Assembly (NCBI GenBank): GCA_900313015.1
Contig: OMPR01000010.1
Span: forward strand, 451,553-515,552
Reading direction: 5' to 3'
Source: Rhodobacteraceae bacterium EL53
GTDB taxonomy: Bacteria; Pseudomonadota; Alphaproteobacteria; Rhodobacterales; Rhodobacteraceae
DNA: 64,000 bases
Shown piece by piece: positions 1 to 7,808 of this stretch; within the stretch, counting starts at the first letter, position 1, and each line of letters begins with the position of its first letter. The position numbers and the translations under genes are program-made. Under the pieces are notes generated by a model. That model did no database searches, was not told the DNA's origin, and was given only the letters and a program-made list of their open reading frames with translations.

Positions 1-714
1 TTGTCGGAAGCCTATCAAAAAGCATTCGATTGTGACCGGACCTCTGCGTTTGGCGGTATCGTTGCGTTGAACCAGCCGCTGGATGGCGAAACCGCCGCTA
101 AGATTGTTGAGATCTTTACCGAAGTTGTCATCGCTCCGGGTGCCTCTGACGAGGCGAAAGAAATCTTTGCTGCCAAGAAGAACCTGCGCTTGCTGCTGAC
201 AGACGCTCTGCCTGATCCCCGCAAGGCGATCACTGCCTACAAACAGGTCGCAGGTGGGATGTTGGTTCAGGATAAAGACGTCGGCTATGTCGAAATGGCG
301 GACCTGAAGGTCGTGACGAAAAAGGCACCGACCGATGCACAGTTGCAGGATTTGTTGTTTGCCTGGAAAGTCGCCAAGCACGTTAAATCAAACGCCATCG
401 TCTACGTGAAAGATAGCGCAACTGTTGGCGTAGGTGCGGGGCAGATGAGCCGTCTCGACAGTGCCAATGTGGCAGCGGCCAAAGCCGGTCGTATGGCCGC
501 TGAACTGGGCTTGGATGAAAGCCTGGCCAAGGGCAGTGCGGTGGCTTCTGATGCGTTTTTCCCCTTTGCGGATGGTCTGTTGGAAGCCGCTGCTGCGGGC
601 GGCACATGCGTTATTCAACCCGGCGGTTCCATGCGTGATAACGAAGTCATCGCGGCCGCAGACGAAGCAGGACTGGCCATGGTGTTTACCGGCATGCGCC
701 ACTTCCGTCACTGA
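1..714 (+). CDS. purH: Bifunctional AICAR formyltransferase/IMP cyclohydrolase, 3' part (5' end outside window)
   Basis: This is the C-terminal part, 237 codons, of PurH, which performs the last two steps of de novo IMP synthesis in the cytoplasm. Only the AICAR transformylase domain is present. It shows the family blocks [42 protein letters not shown] and [11 protein letters not shown] and ends in the usual GMRHFRH tail. The family is about 530 residues long, so roughly the first 290 lie to the left of the window and the apparent TTG at base 1 is not a real start. The stop codon overlaps the lspA start (ATGA), so the two genes are probably co-transcribed and translationally coupled. Confidence 0.96.
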   Translation: MSEAYQKAFDCDRTSAFGGIVALNQPLDGETAAKIVEIFTEVVIAPGASDEAKEIFAAKKNLRLLLTDALPDPRKAITAYKQVAGGMLVQDKDVGYVEMADLKVVTKKAPTDAQLQDLLFAWKVAKHVKSNAIVYVKDSATVGVGAGQMSRLDSANVAAAKAGRMAAELGLDESLAKGSAVASDAFFPFADGLLEAAAAGGTCVIQPGGSMRDNEVIAAADEAGLAMVFTGMRHFRH

Positions 715-1187
715 TGCGACTGAGCCTGCTCTTTTGGGCCACCTTCTGGGCCTTCTTGTGCGATCAGGTCAGCAAGTACCTGGTCGTGCATTGGATGGGC
801 GTGGCTCAGCGTGGCAGCATTGATGTGCTGCCACCGCTGCTGACATTCCGGTACGGTGAAAATCGCGGTATTAATTTTGGCCTGCTTCAGGGTGATACCG
901 ATATCGCGCGTTGGATCTTGATCGGCTTGTCGGTGTTGATCTGTGTCATCGTGATTGGATGGCTGTATCGAACCCGTGCCTCGCGTTGGATGCTTATCAG
1001 TGGTGGCTTTCTGATCGGCGGGGCATTGGGAAATGTGGTTGACCGTTTGCTTTATGGCTATGTGCTTGATTTCCTAAACATGTCCTGTTGTGGCTTTGAT
1101 AACCCTTATGTTTTCAACGTCGCTGACATATTTATTTTTGCTGGCGCGGCAGGCCTGATATTGCTGGATACGAAAAAGCCCACGTGA
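714..1187 (+). CDS. lspA: Lipoprotein signal peptidase (signal peptidase II)
   Basis: The product has 157 residues and is an inner-membrane aspartyl protease that removes signal peptides from prolipoproteins. Four hydrophobic segments are visible. The family motifs are NRGINFGLL, GGALGNVVDR and FNVADIFIFAG. The aspartates in NVVDR and NVADIF are the catalytic pair known for the family. The start overlaps the purH stop by ATGA. The next gene encodes a lipoprotein, which is a natural substrate and supports the call. Length is normal for the family. Confidence 0.95.
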   Translation: MRLSLLFWATFWAFLCDQVSKYLVVHWMGVAQRGSIDVLPPLLTFRYGENRGINFGLLQGDTDIARWILIGLSVLICVIVIGWLYRTRASRWMLISGGFLIGGALGNVVDRLLYGYVLDFLNMSCCGFDNPYVFNVADIFIFAGAAGLILLDTKKPT

Positions 1188-1237
1188 CGGGCCTTTGGAA
1201 ATACGCTAAAAGCCTTTCAAACTGGCAGGAGAAGACC

Positions 1238-1762
1238 ATGCGGACGCCGCTGGGGATTATGATAGTAGCTGCTGCATTGGCGGTGTCTGGGTGTTCTAAT
1301 AAGGGGCTCAGAGATATTCGTGCTCCCGGACCGGGGCCCGATGAATTCTCAGTCTTGCCGTCAAAGCCTCTGACCGCACCCAGAGATTATGCTGTTTTGC
1401 CTGCACCGACACCGGGTGGTGTGAACCTTGTTGACCCGAACCCGGTTGCGGAAGCCGCCGTTGCGCTGGGCGGCCGTGGCTCTGCCTATGATGGCAATGC
1501 GGTTCCATCGTCAGATGCTGCCTTGGTTACCGCCAGCAGCCGATATGGTGTCCCGTCAAATACCCGTCAGGCACTGGCACAAGAAGATGCAGAGTTTCGT
1601 AAGAAACAGGGCCGCATGACCCGAATTCGCCTGTTCCCAGTGGATCGCTATAAGCAGGTCTATAAAAAACAGACCTTGAATGCGAGCCAACAGGCCGACG
1701 GATACCGTCGCGCCGGGGTGCCTACGCCTGCCGCGCCGCCAACGACGCGGCAAAAGGATTAA
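1238..1762 (+). CDS. DUF3035 (BamF-type) outer-membrane lipoprotein
   Basis: The product has 174 residues. I chose the ATG at 1238 because a GGAG lies about 7 bases upstream and the protein then begins with a lipoprotein signal peptide ending in the lipobox VSGC, with the lipidated cysteine near residue 20. The reading frame also extends upstream to 1184, which would overlap lspA, but that would bury the signal peptide. The rest is rich in Pro, Ala and Gly with no membrane segment, so it is a periplasm-facing lipoprotein. DUF3035 proteins of alphaproteobacteria are described as BamF, an accessory BAM-complex lipoprotein; I infer that role from sequence style and neighbourhood. Confidence 0.8.
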   Translation: MRTPLGIMIVAAALAVSGCSNKGLRDIRAPGPGPDEFSVLPSKPLTAPRDYAVLPAPTPGGVNLVDPNPVAEAAVALGGRGSAYDGNAVPSSDAALVTASSRYGVPSNTRQALAQEDAEFRKKQGRMTRIRLFPVDRYKQVYKKQTLNASQQADGYRRAGVPTPAAPPTTRQKD

Positions 1763-1840
1763 GTAAATTTAACGCTAGCTCTTCTTGAACACCCGCCAGC
1801 TTGCCGTAGGTTGTCTATCAACACGAACGGAGGAAGCCGG

Positions 1841-3196
1841 ATGGCCCGAAGACGAGCGTTTGCTCTTGCCGCTGCCTTATTGAGCGCCGCTGTCGCCCCA
1901 GTCTGGGCGCAGCAAGAGCATGAAGAAGTAACAACATTTACACTCGACAACGGCATGGAAGTCGTTGTTGTCGAAGATCACCGTGCGCCGGTGTTGCAAC
2001 ACATGGTTTGGTATCGTGCCGGATCAGCGGACGAACCCAAAGGGTCGTCAGGCGTTGCGCATTTCTTGGAACATTTGCTGTTCAAAGCAACAGACACGCT
2101 TGAATCCGGGGAGTTGTCAGCCACCGTTGCGGCCAACGGCGGGCGAGACAATGCTTTCACCTCTTATGACTACACCGCCTACTACCAGCGCGTTGCGGCT
2201 GACAGGTTAGAGCTGATGATGCGGATGGAGGCGGACCGCATGCGCAACATTCGCCTGACCGAAAAAGACATCGAAACCGAACGTGATGTGATCCTCGAAG
2301 AGCGCAATCAGCGCACGGAAAATAACCCCCGCGCACTGTTTGGGGAACAAATGAGTGCGGTCCAATACCACAATCATCGCTATGGCGTGCCCGTGATTGG
2401 GTGGCGTCACGAGATGGAAACGCTGGATATGGAGGACGCGCTCTCTTTTTACCAAACCTATTATTCCCCAAACAACGCCATCCTTGTGGTGTCGGGTGAT
2501 GTCGACCCGGACGAGGTCAAGCGCCTTGCTGAAGAATACTATGGTGTTATCCCCGCGACCGTCGATCTACCCGAACGCCTGCGCACGCAGGAACCGCCAC
2601 AAACCGCCGCGCGTCGACTGACGTTCAAAGATGCCAGAGTGGCGCAGCCGTATGTGCAGCGATCCTATCTGGCTCCGGAACGGGACCCCGGTGAACAGGA
2701 AAAGGCCGCAGCCCTGTTTCTGTTCGCTGAATTGCTGGGGGGCGGTACAACGTCTTACCTGAACGAGAAACTGCAATTTGACACACAAACCGCCGTCTAT
2801 ACCGGCGCGTTTTATGGCGGTTTGTCGTTGGATGACACAACCTTTGATCTGCTTATCGTGCCGAGTGAAGGCGTCAGCCTACAAGAGGCCGAGGATGCGA
2901 TGGACGTCGCCGTTGCTGAATTCATCGCCAAAGGCGTAGATGAGGCGGATCTGGACCGGATCAAGATGCAACTCCGTGCCTCGCAGATTTATGCGCGCGA
3001 CAACGTGGATGGCATCGCCAACCGGTATGGCCGCGCTCTGACCAGTGGCCTTACAATCGAGGATGTGCAGGCGTGGCCTGACGTGCTGCAAGCCGTTACG
3101 GGCGAACAGATCATCGCTGCGGCCAAAGAGGTCCTCCAGCCGGAAACCTCGGTCACCGGATGGTTGATGCGGGACACACAGGAGGTGACGCAATGA
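1841..3196 (+). CDS. Periplasmic M16 family zinc peptidase, catalytic subunit
   Basis: The product has 451 residues. The start at 1841 follows a good ribosome site (CGGAGGAAG) and gives a signal peptide that ends near residue 23 (APVWAQ); the frame extends 30 bases further up without support. The inverted zinc motif HFLEH is present at residues 74-78, and downstream acidic residues (ERDVILEERN) supply the third ligand in this family. Two M16 domains of about 200 residues each are recognisable (insulinase/pitrilysin fold). Its stop overlaps the next M16 gene by ATGA, so the two proteins probably form a heterodimer, like mitochondrial processing peptidase subunits or other paired bacterial M16 proteins. 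Confidence 0.9.
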   Translation: MARRRAFALAAALLSAAVAPVWAQQEHEEVTTFTLDNGMEVVVVEDHRAPVLQHMVWYRAGSADEPKGSSGVAHFLEHLLFKATDTLESGELSATVAANGGRDNAFTSYDYTAYYQRVAADRLELMMRMEADRMRNIRLTEKDIETERDVILEERNQRTENNPRALFGEQMSAVQYHNHRYGVPVIGWRHEMETLDMEDALSFYQTYYSPNNAILVVSGDVDPDEVKRLAEEYYGVIPATVDLPERLRTQEPPQTAARRLTFKDARVAQPYVQRSYLAPERDPGEQEKAAALFLFAELLGGGTTSYLNEKLQFDTQTAVYTGAFYGGLSLDDTTFDLLIVPSEGVSLQEAEDAMDVAVAEFIAKGVDEADLDRIKMQLRASQIYARDNVDGIANRYGRALTSGLTIEDVQAWPDVLQAVTGEQIIAAAKEVLQPETSVTGWLMRDTQEVTQ

Positions 3197-4503
3197 AGGC
3201 TCTGATAGCAACTCTATTCACAGTGGTTCTGGCACTTCCTGCTTGGGCCGAAGTTGAAATACAGGATGTCACCTCACCCAAAGGCATCAAGGCCTGGCTG
3301 GTTGAAGAACACTCGATCCCCTTTACCGCGCTGGAACTCCGGTTTCGCGGCGGCACGTCTTTGGATGCGCCGGGCAAACGCGGCGCGATTAACTTGATGA
3401 CGGGTCTGATCGAGGAAGGGGCCGGGGATTTAGATGCCCGCGCCTATGCTCGTAAATTGGAATCCCTTGCCGCGTCGTTTGGCTATGATGTCGGCGACGA
3501 CACGCTGTCGATCTCGGCGCGGTTCCTGACTGAAAACCGTGACGAGGTCATTGATTTGTTGCGGACAACACTGCTCGAACCCCGGTTCGATCAGGATGCT
3601 GTGGATCGCGTCCGGGCGCAGGTGATCTCCAGCCTGAAATCAAACGCCAAGGATCCCAATTCGATTGCTAGTAAATCCGTGCGGGAGATGATCTACGGGG
3701 ATCATCCGTATGCCACCGATGGACAGGGCACGATAGAAAGCGTTTCGGCCTTGACCCGCGACGATATCGTGGATGCCCATGCTGGGATTCTGGTGCGCGA
3801 TCAGCTTTACGTTGGTGCCGTGGGCGACATCACCGCCGAGGAGCTGGGCGCCCTTTTGGATGAGCTTCTTGCCGATTTGCCCGAAACAGGTCGCGCGATA
3901 CCTAGTAAGGCTGATCTGAACCTGACCGGCGGCGTTACTGTGGTGGATTTCGACACGCCACAATCGCAGGTTCTGTTCAGTCAGGGCGGCATTGATCGCG
4001 ACGACGAGGACTTCTTCGCCGCCTATGTGATGAACCACATTCTGGGCGGTGGCTCGTTTGAGAGCCGTCTGATGGAGGAAGTGCGTGTCAAACGAGGTCT
4101 GACCTATGGTGTCTATTCCTATCTTCTGCCCAAAGATCTGGCCTCGCTTTACATGGGCAGCGTCGCGTCAGGCAATGACCGCGTCGCCGAAGCGATTGAA
4201 GTAATCCAGGAGGAATGGGCCAAGGTGGCGTCTGATGGCGTAACCGCCGAAGAGCTCAAGGATGCACAAACCTATCTCACCGGGGCCTATCCGTTGCGTT
4301 TTGACGGCAACGGCCAAATCGCCGGGATCATGGTGGGGATGCAAATGCAGGACCTGCCGATCGATTACATCGCGACCCGTAACGACAAGGTGAACGCTGT
4401 CACGCTAGAGGATATCAAGCGCGTGGCAGGCGAATTGCTGAGCCCAGATCAGTTGCATTTTACTGTTGTGGGTAAACCTGTAGGCTTGGAAACAACCAAC
4501 TGA
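3193..4503 (+). CDS. Periplasmic M16 family protein, non-catalytic partner
   Basis: The product has 436 residues and begins with a signal peptide (cleavage near LPAWA-EVE). It has the M16 fold, but the zinc motif is absent: the equivalent region reads GAINLMTGLIEEG. It keeps the Arg/Tyr-containing segment KRGLTYGVYSYL of the C-terminal half, typical of the partner subunit that completes the active site of the catalytic one. The start lies inside the stop of the preceding M16 gene (ATGA), giving coupled synthesis. I infer a heterodimeric periplasmic protease or chaperone-like complex; its substrate is unknown. Confidence 0.88.
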   Translation: MKALIATLFTVVLALPAWAEVEIQDVTSPKGIKAWLVEEHSIPFTALELRFRGGTSLDAPGKRGAINLMTGLIEEGAGDLDARAYARKLESLAASFGYDVGDDTLSISARFLTENRDEVIDLLRTTLLEPRFDQDAVDRVRAQVISSLKSNAKDPNSIASKSVREMIYGDHPYATDGQGTIESVSALTRDDIVDAHAGILVRDQLYVGAVGDITAEELGALLDELLADLPETGRAIPSKADLNLTGGVTVVDFDTPQSQVLFSQGGIDRDDEDFFAAYVMNHILGGGSFESRLMEEVRVKRGLTYGVYSYLLPKDLASLYMGSVASGNDRVAEAIEVIQEEWAKVASDGVTAEELKDAQTYLTGAYPLRFDGNGQIAGIMVGMQMQDLPIDYIATRNDKVNAVTLEDIKRVAGELLSPDQLHFTVVGKPVGLETTN

Positions 4504-4511
4504 AAATATTC

Positions 4512-4538
4512 AGAGGGGCAGGCCAGTCTTGCCCCTCT
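4512..4538 (+). terminator. Hairpin after the M16 gene pair
   Basis: A perfect 9-bp inverted repeat (AGAGGGGCA / TGCCCCTCT) with a 9-base loop starts 8 bases after the M16 stop. No T-run follows, so it may act as a Rho-assisted terminator or a 3'-end stabiliser. Confidence 0.55.
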
Positions 4539-4831
4539 GATCGCGACCCGATCAGCCCTTGGTCAGGATTTTTGTTTGGGGGGAATTATCGGGTGTTTGA
4601 GTCCCCGCGCGCTGTTAAGTGATAGCGATAGTGCCGGGCAGCTGCACTAGGTCAGATACGAAAATAGACCCTAATATCCATCAACGTCGGCGAAGCGGCT
4701 TCAACTGCATTTCATTTTGTTTGAAGTTTGGGCCAGTCTTTGCTGCTTGGTCGCTAAAGAGTTGCCGGACTGAACCAGTGATCTAGCTTGTTAACAGAGA
4801 TGAATTTTATTGGATGTGGGGGAAATCGGTT
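4539..4831. other. Intergenic stretch before the amidohydrolase gene
   Basis: With the hairpin before it, this makes a gap of about 330 bases without a gene. I see no convincing small open frame, RNA or clear promoter. It presumably holds the promoter of the amidohydrolase gene. Confidence 0.5.
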
Positions 4832-6712
4832 ATGACCGCTAGAAACAGTTGTTTGGCACTTGTTGCGGGGGCGGTGATTTTTGCAAGTCCGGCTTTCGCT
4901 CAATCCATTGCAGACACGATCTACTCGAACGGCCCGATCCTCACGATCAACGACGCAGAACCAACTGTTGAGGCGGTTGCGGTTAAGAATGGCCGAATTC
5001 TCGCGGTTGGCGCGCTCTCTGATATTAAGTCACATCAAGGTGAAACGACAGAATTGTACGATCTTGAGGGGCGCGCCATGCTGCCCGGGTTCGTTGATAG
5101 TCACGGGCATGCGGTCATGGGCGGACTACAAGCGCTTTCCGCCAATCTTCTGGCCGCACCGGACGGCGATGTCACAGATATTCCGAGCCTTCAGGATACT
5201 TTGCGCAGTTGGATAGCTGAGAACACAGAAATCGTGGACAAAGTGCAACTGATCGTAGGCTTTGGGTATGACCAATCTCAGTTGACAGAATTACGCCACC
5301 CAACCCGCGAAGATCTTGATGAGGTATCAAAAGATGTTCCGATCATAATTGTCCACCAATCAGCCCATTTCGGTGTCGCCAACTCTAAGGCGCTCGAATT
5401 AACAGATGTCGATGCTGATACGTCCGATCCTGTGGGTGGTATCATCCGTCGGGAAACTGATGGTGCCCCCAACGGTGTACTCGAGGAAAATGCTTTCTTT
5501 ATGGTTTTAACCAACCTGCTCGGTGGCCTTGGCGAAGAGGGCTTGCGCGCTTTTGCCAACGCGGGCCCAGAGCTTTGGGCGAGGTTCGGTTACACAACTG
5601 CTCAAGAAGGGCGTGCAGCTCCGCCAATTGTCGAAGTCATGAAGAGTGTCGCGTCCGAAGGTGGGTTCAAAATTGACGTCGTTACCTATCCCGACATTAT
5701 GGTCGATCGAAACTATATCGCGGGAAATGTCTCGGACTCGTATGTAAATCGGATGCGCGTCGGTGGGGCAAAATTGACCATTGATGGCTCTCCCCAAGGG
5801 TTTACGGCATGGCGTGACCGGCCCTATTTTAACCCGGTGGGCGAATATGCACCCGGCTATCTTGGCTACTCTGCTGTTAGCAATGAGCAGGTGATCGACG
5901 CTGTCGATTGGGCGTTTGAAAACAATATCCAGATCCTTGTGCACTCCAACGGAGAGGCGGCGTCTGACCTTTTTCTGGCGTCCATTGATAGCGCAGAGAC
6001 CAAGTATGGGCCAGCAGACCGGCGCCCCGTTCTGATCCATGGTCAATTCCTGCGCGAAGACCAGGTTGATGCGCTACAAAGGCTTAATGTGTTTCCTTCT
6101 TTGTTCCCGATGCACACTTTTTATTGGGGAGATTGGCACCGCGACCACACAGTTGGGCCAGTCCTTGCGGATAATATTTCCCCAACTGGTTGGGTCCGCG
6201 AGCGCGGCATGATGTTTGGCTCGCACCACGATGCGCCAGTGGCATTTCCTGATAGCATGCGTGTTCTCGATGCGACGGTTACCCGGCGGACAAGGTCTGG
6301 TGACATCCTGGGCCCGTCTCAGCGGGTGGATGTGTTAACAGCCCTTAAGTCGATGACGATCTGGCCGGCATGGCAACACTTTGAGTCTGACCAGAAAGGC
6401 AGCATCGAAGTCGGGAAACTGGCGGACTTCGTAATCCTGTCGGATGACCCGACCGCGGTTGATATTGAAAATTTAGATCAGCTTCGTGTGACAGCGACGA
6501 TCAAAGAAGACGAGGTCATCTACAAAGCAAAAGATGGAGAACAGGACGCCAAGCTAAGGCAATCCCCCTTCATGAGCGATCCAGCAACGGCCCATCTCTT
6601 CCTGCATGCGATATATCGTGGTGCAGGTGTAGAGAACCCAGCTATTGGATGCTTGCTCAACGATGATGCATGCGAGCGCCTGTTCAGCACGCCGTCAACC
6701 CGTTTTGAATGA
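4832..6712 (+). CDS. Exported amidohydrolase family protein (YtcJ/amidohydrolase 3 type)
   Basis: The product has 626 residues. The ATG at 4832 is preferred over one at 4814 because a GGGGGA ribosome site lies 8 bases before it and the resulting N-terminus is a signal peptide cleaved near ASPAFA-QS. The metallo-dependent hydrolase pattern is clear: an N-terminal beta-sandwich segment, the HxH metal motif in FVDSHGH, a conserved GAKLTIDGS stretch, VHSNGE, and the C-terminal KGSIEVGKLADFVIL strand. Members hydrolyse C-N bonds of amides or ureas; the substrate cannot be told. About 60 extra residues at the C-terminus contain two cysteines. The gene is alone, with large gaps on both sides, so it may be a late arrival. 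Confidence 0.85.
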   Translation: MTARNSCLALVAGAVIFASPAFAQSIADTIYSNGPILTINDAEPTVEAVAVKNGRILAVGALSDIKSHQGETTELYDLEGRAMLPGFVDSHGHAVMGGLQALSANLLAAPDGDVTDIPSLQDTLRSWIAENTEIVDKVQLIVGFGYDQSQLTELRHPTREDLDEVSKDVPIIIVHQSAHFGVANSKALELTDVDADTSDPVGGIIRRETDGAPNGVLEENAFFMVLTNLLGGLGEEGLRAFANAGPELWARFGYTTAQEGRAAPPIVEVMKSVASEGGFKIDVVTYPDIMVDRNYIAGNVSDSYVNRMRVGGAKLTIDGSPQGFTAWRDRPYFNPVGEYAPGYLGYSAVSNEQVIDAVDWAFENNIQILVHSNGEAASDLFLASIDSAETKYGPADRRPVLIHGQFLREDQVDALQRLNVFPSLFPMHTFYWGDWHRDHTVGPVLADNISPTGWVRERGMMFGSHHDAPVAFPDSMRVLDATVTRRTRSGDILGPSQRVDVLTALKSMTIWPAWQHFESDQKGSIEVGKLADFVILSDDPTAVDIENLDQLRVTATIKEDEVIYKAKDGEQDAKLRQSPFMSDPATAHLFLHAIYRGAGVENPAIGCLLNDDACERLFSTPSTRFE

Positions 6713-6832
6713 GGAATCCGAACTCGCTTCCATGGGTTTACACGAGATCAAAGCTTACCTGTAAGCCTCGGGGTTTTGGCTTCTCCATGGCCAGCGCTTT
6801 TCAGTTTATTCACTCAATCTGAGGTGCTCTAG

Positions 6833-6864
6833 GAATGGCGGCAACAGGCTCAGAGCCGCCATTC
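6833..6864. terminator. Perfect hairpin between convergent genes
   Basis: The arms GAATGGCGGC and GCCGCCATTC are a perfect 10-bp inverted repeat around a 12-base loop. It sits between the plus-strand amidohydrolase and the minus-strand SDR gene, where a bidirectional terminator would be expected. There is no clear T-run on either strand. Confidence 0.45.
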
Positions 6865-6962
6865 AGTTAGGGCCAGTGCTGCTTCCAATACACGCGTCTG
6901 ACTTTTGTCAGGAAACAGGGGCACCCAAGTGAGGATACCCCCTTATACTAAATCGCTGGAAT

Positions 6963-7778
6963 TCACGCTTTCTTGGCGGCCGCTGCACGCAGCATCTGGC
7001 CCATCATCTGGCCATGCTGGCCAGAACCGCGATGGTACAGCGCACCGTCAACTGCGATCACCTGACCGCTGACATAGGTCGCCATATCAGAGCTGAGGAA
7101 CAGGCAGGTGTTGGCCACATCTTGTGGCGTGCCGAACCGACCAACAGGGACCGCGTCCATCGCCAGTTTGCGGGTCGCTTCATTCGGGGCAAGACGTTCC
7201 ACGCCCTCGGTTCCATCAATGAAGCCGGGCACAACCGAATTAATGCGGATGCCTTCGACCCCCCATTCCATCGACAAGGTGCGGGTGATCTGGTCAACGC
7301 CTGCTTTGGCGGCGCAGACGTGTGACTGTCCTTCGTAGGGCAGATAAGCCTGCGGCGCAGAGATATTGATGATGCTCGCACCGGGGCGTTTCAGGAACGG
7401 ATGCGCGGCTTTCATCACGTGGATCGTGCCCATCAGGTCGATATCAATCACGGCTTTAAAGGCGTTGATTGACATCTCAGCCGCCAAGGCAGGGAAATTG
7501 CCCGCAGCCCCCGACACCAGCACGTCAATGTCACCAAATGCGGCATGGAAACCCGCAAGACCCGCTGCAACCGCTTCTGGGTCTCGCACGTCAAAGGCGG
7601 CGCCCATAGCCTCCAGCGCGCCCGCCTCTTTCAAGGCCGCGACGGTGTCATCCACTTTGTCCTGTGACCGGCTGGCAACCGCGACCTTTGCCCCAGCCGC
7701 AGCAAACGCCTCGGCAATGCCACGGTTGATGCCGCTGGTTCCACCGACAACAACAACTGCTTTTCCTTTAAAATCCAC
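6963..7778 (-). CDS. SDR family oxidoreductase, 2,4-dienoyl-CoA reductase-like
   Basis: The product has 271 residues with a Rossmann fold. The nucleotide motif is GGTSGINRGIA at about residues 12-22, and the basic residue after the second strand (ASRSQDK) suggests NADP(H). The catalytic Ser is S140 (NISAP) and the Lys is K158 in CAAKAG, but the position four before the Lys, normally Tyr, is V154. This displaced-Tyr arrangement (Y145 or Y148 nearby) is typical of SDR-type 2,4-dienoyl-CoA reductases rather than classical SDRs. It is the last gene of a minus-strand run with deoC and an aldehyde dehydrogenase (30-base gap), so the true substrate may be linked to that pathway. Confidence 0.85.
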   Translation of the reverse strand: MDFKGKAVVVVGGTSGINRGIAEAFAAAGAKVAVASRSQDKVDDTVAALKEAGALEAMGAAFDVRDPEAVAAGLAGFHAAFGDIDVLVSGAAGNFPALAAEMSINAFKAVIDIDLMGTIHVMKAAHPFLKRPGASIINISAPQAYLPYEGQSHVCAAKAGVDQITRTLSMEWGVEGIRINSVVPGFIDGTEGVERLAPNEATRKLAMDAVPVGRFGTPQDVANTCLFLSSDMATYVSGQVIAVDGALYHRGSGQHGQMMGQMLRAAAAKKA

Positions 7779-7808
7779 CTTGGTCTCTCCCCGCTAGGTC
7801 CGGGGACC

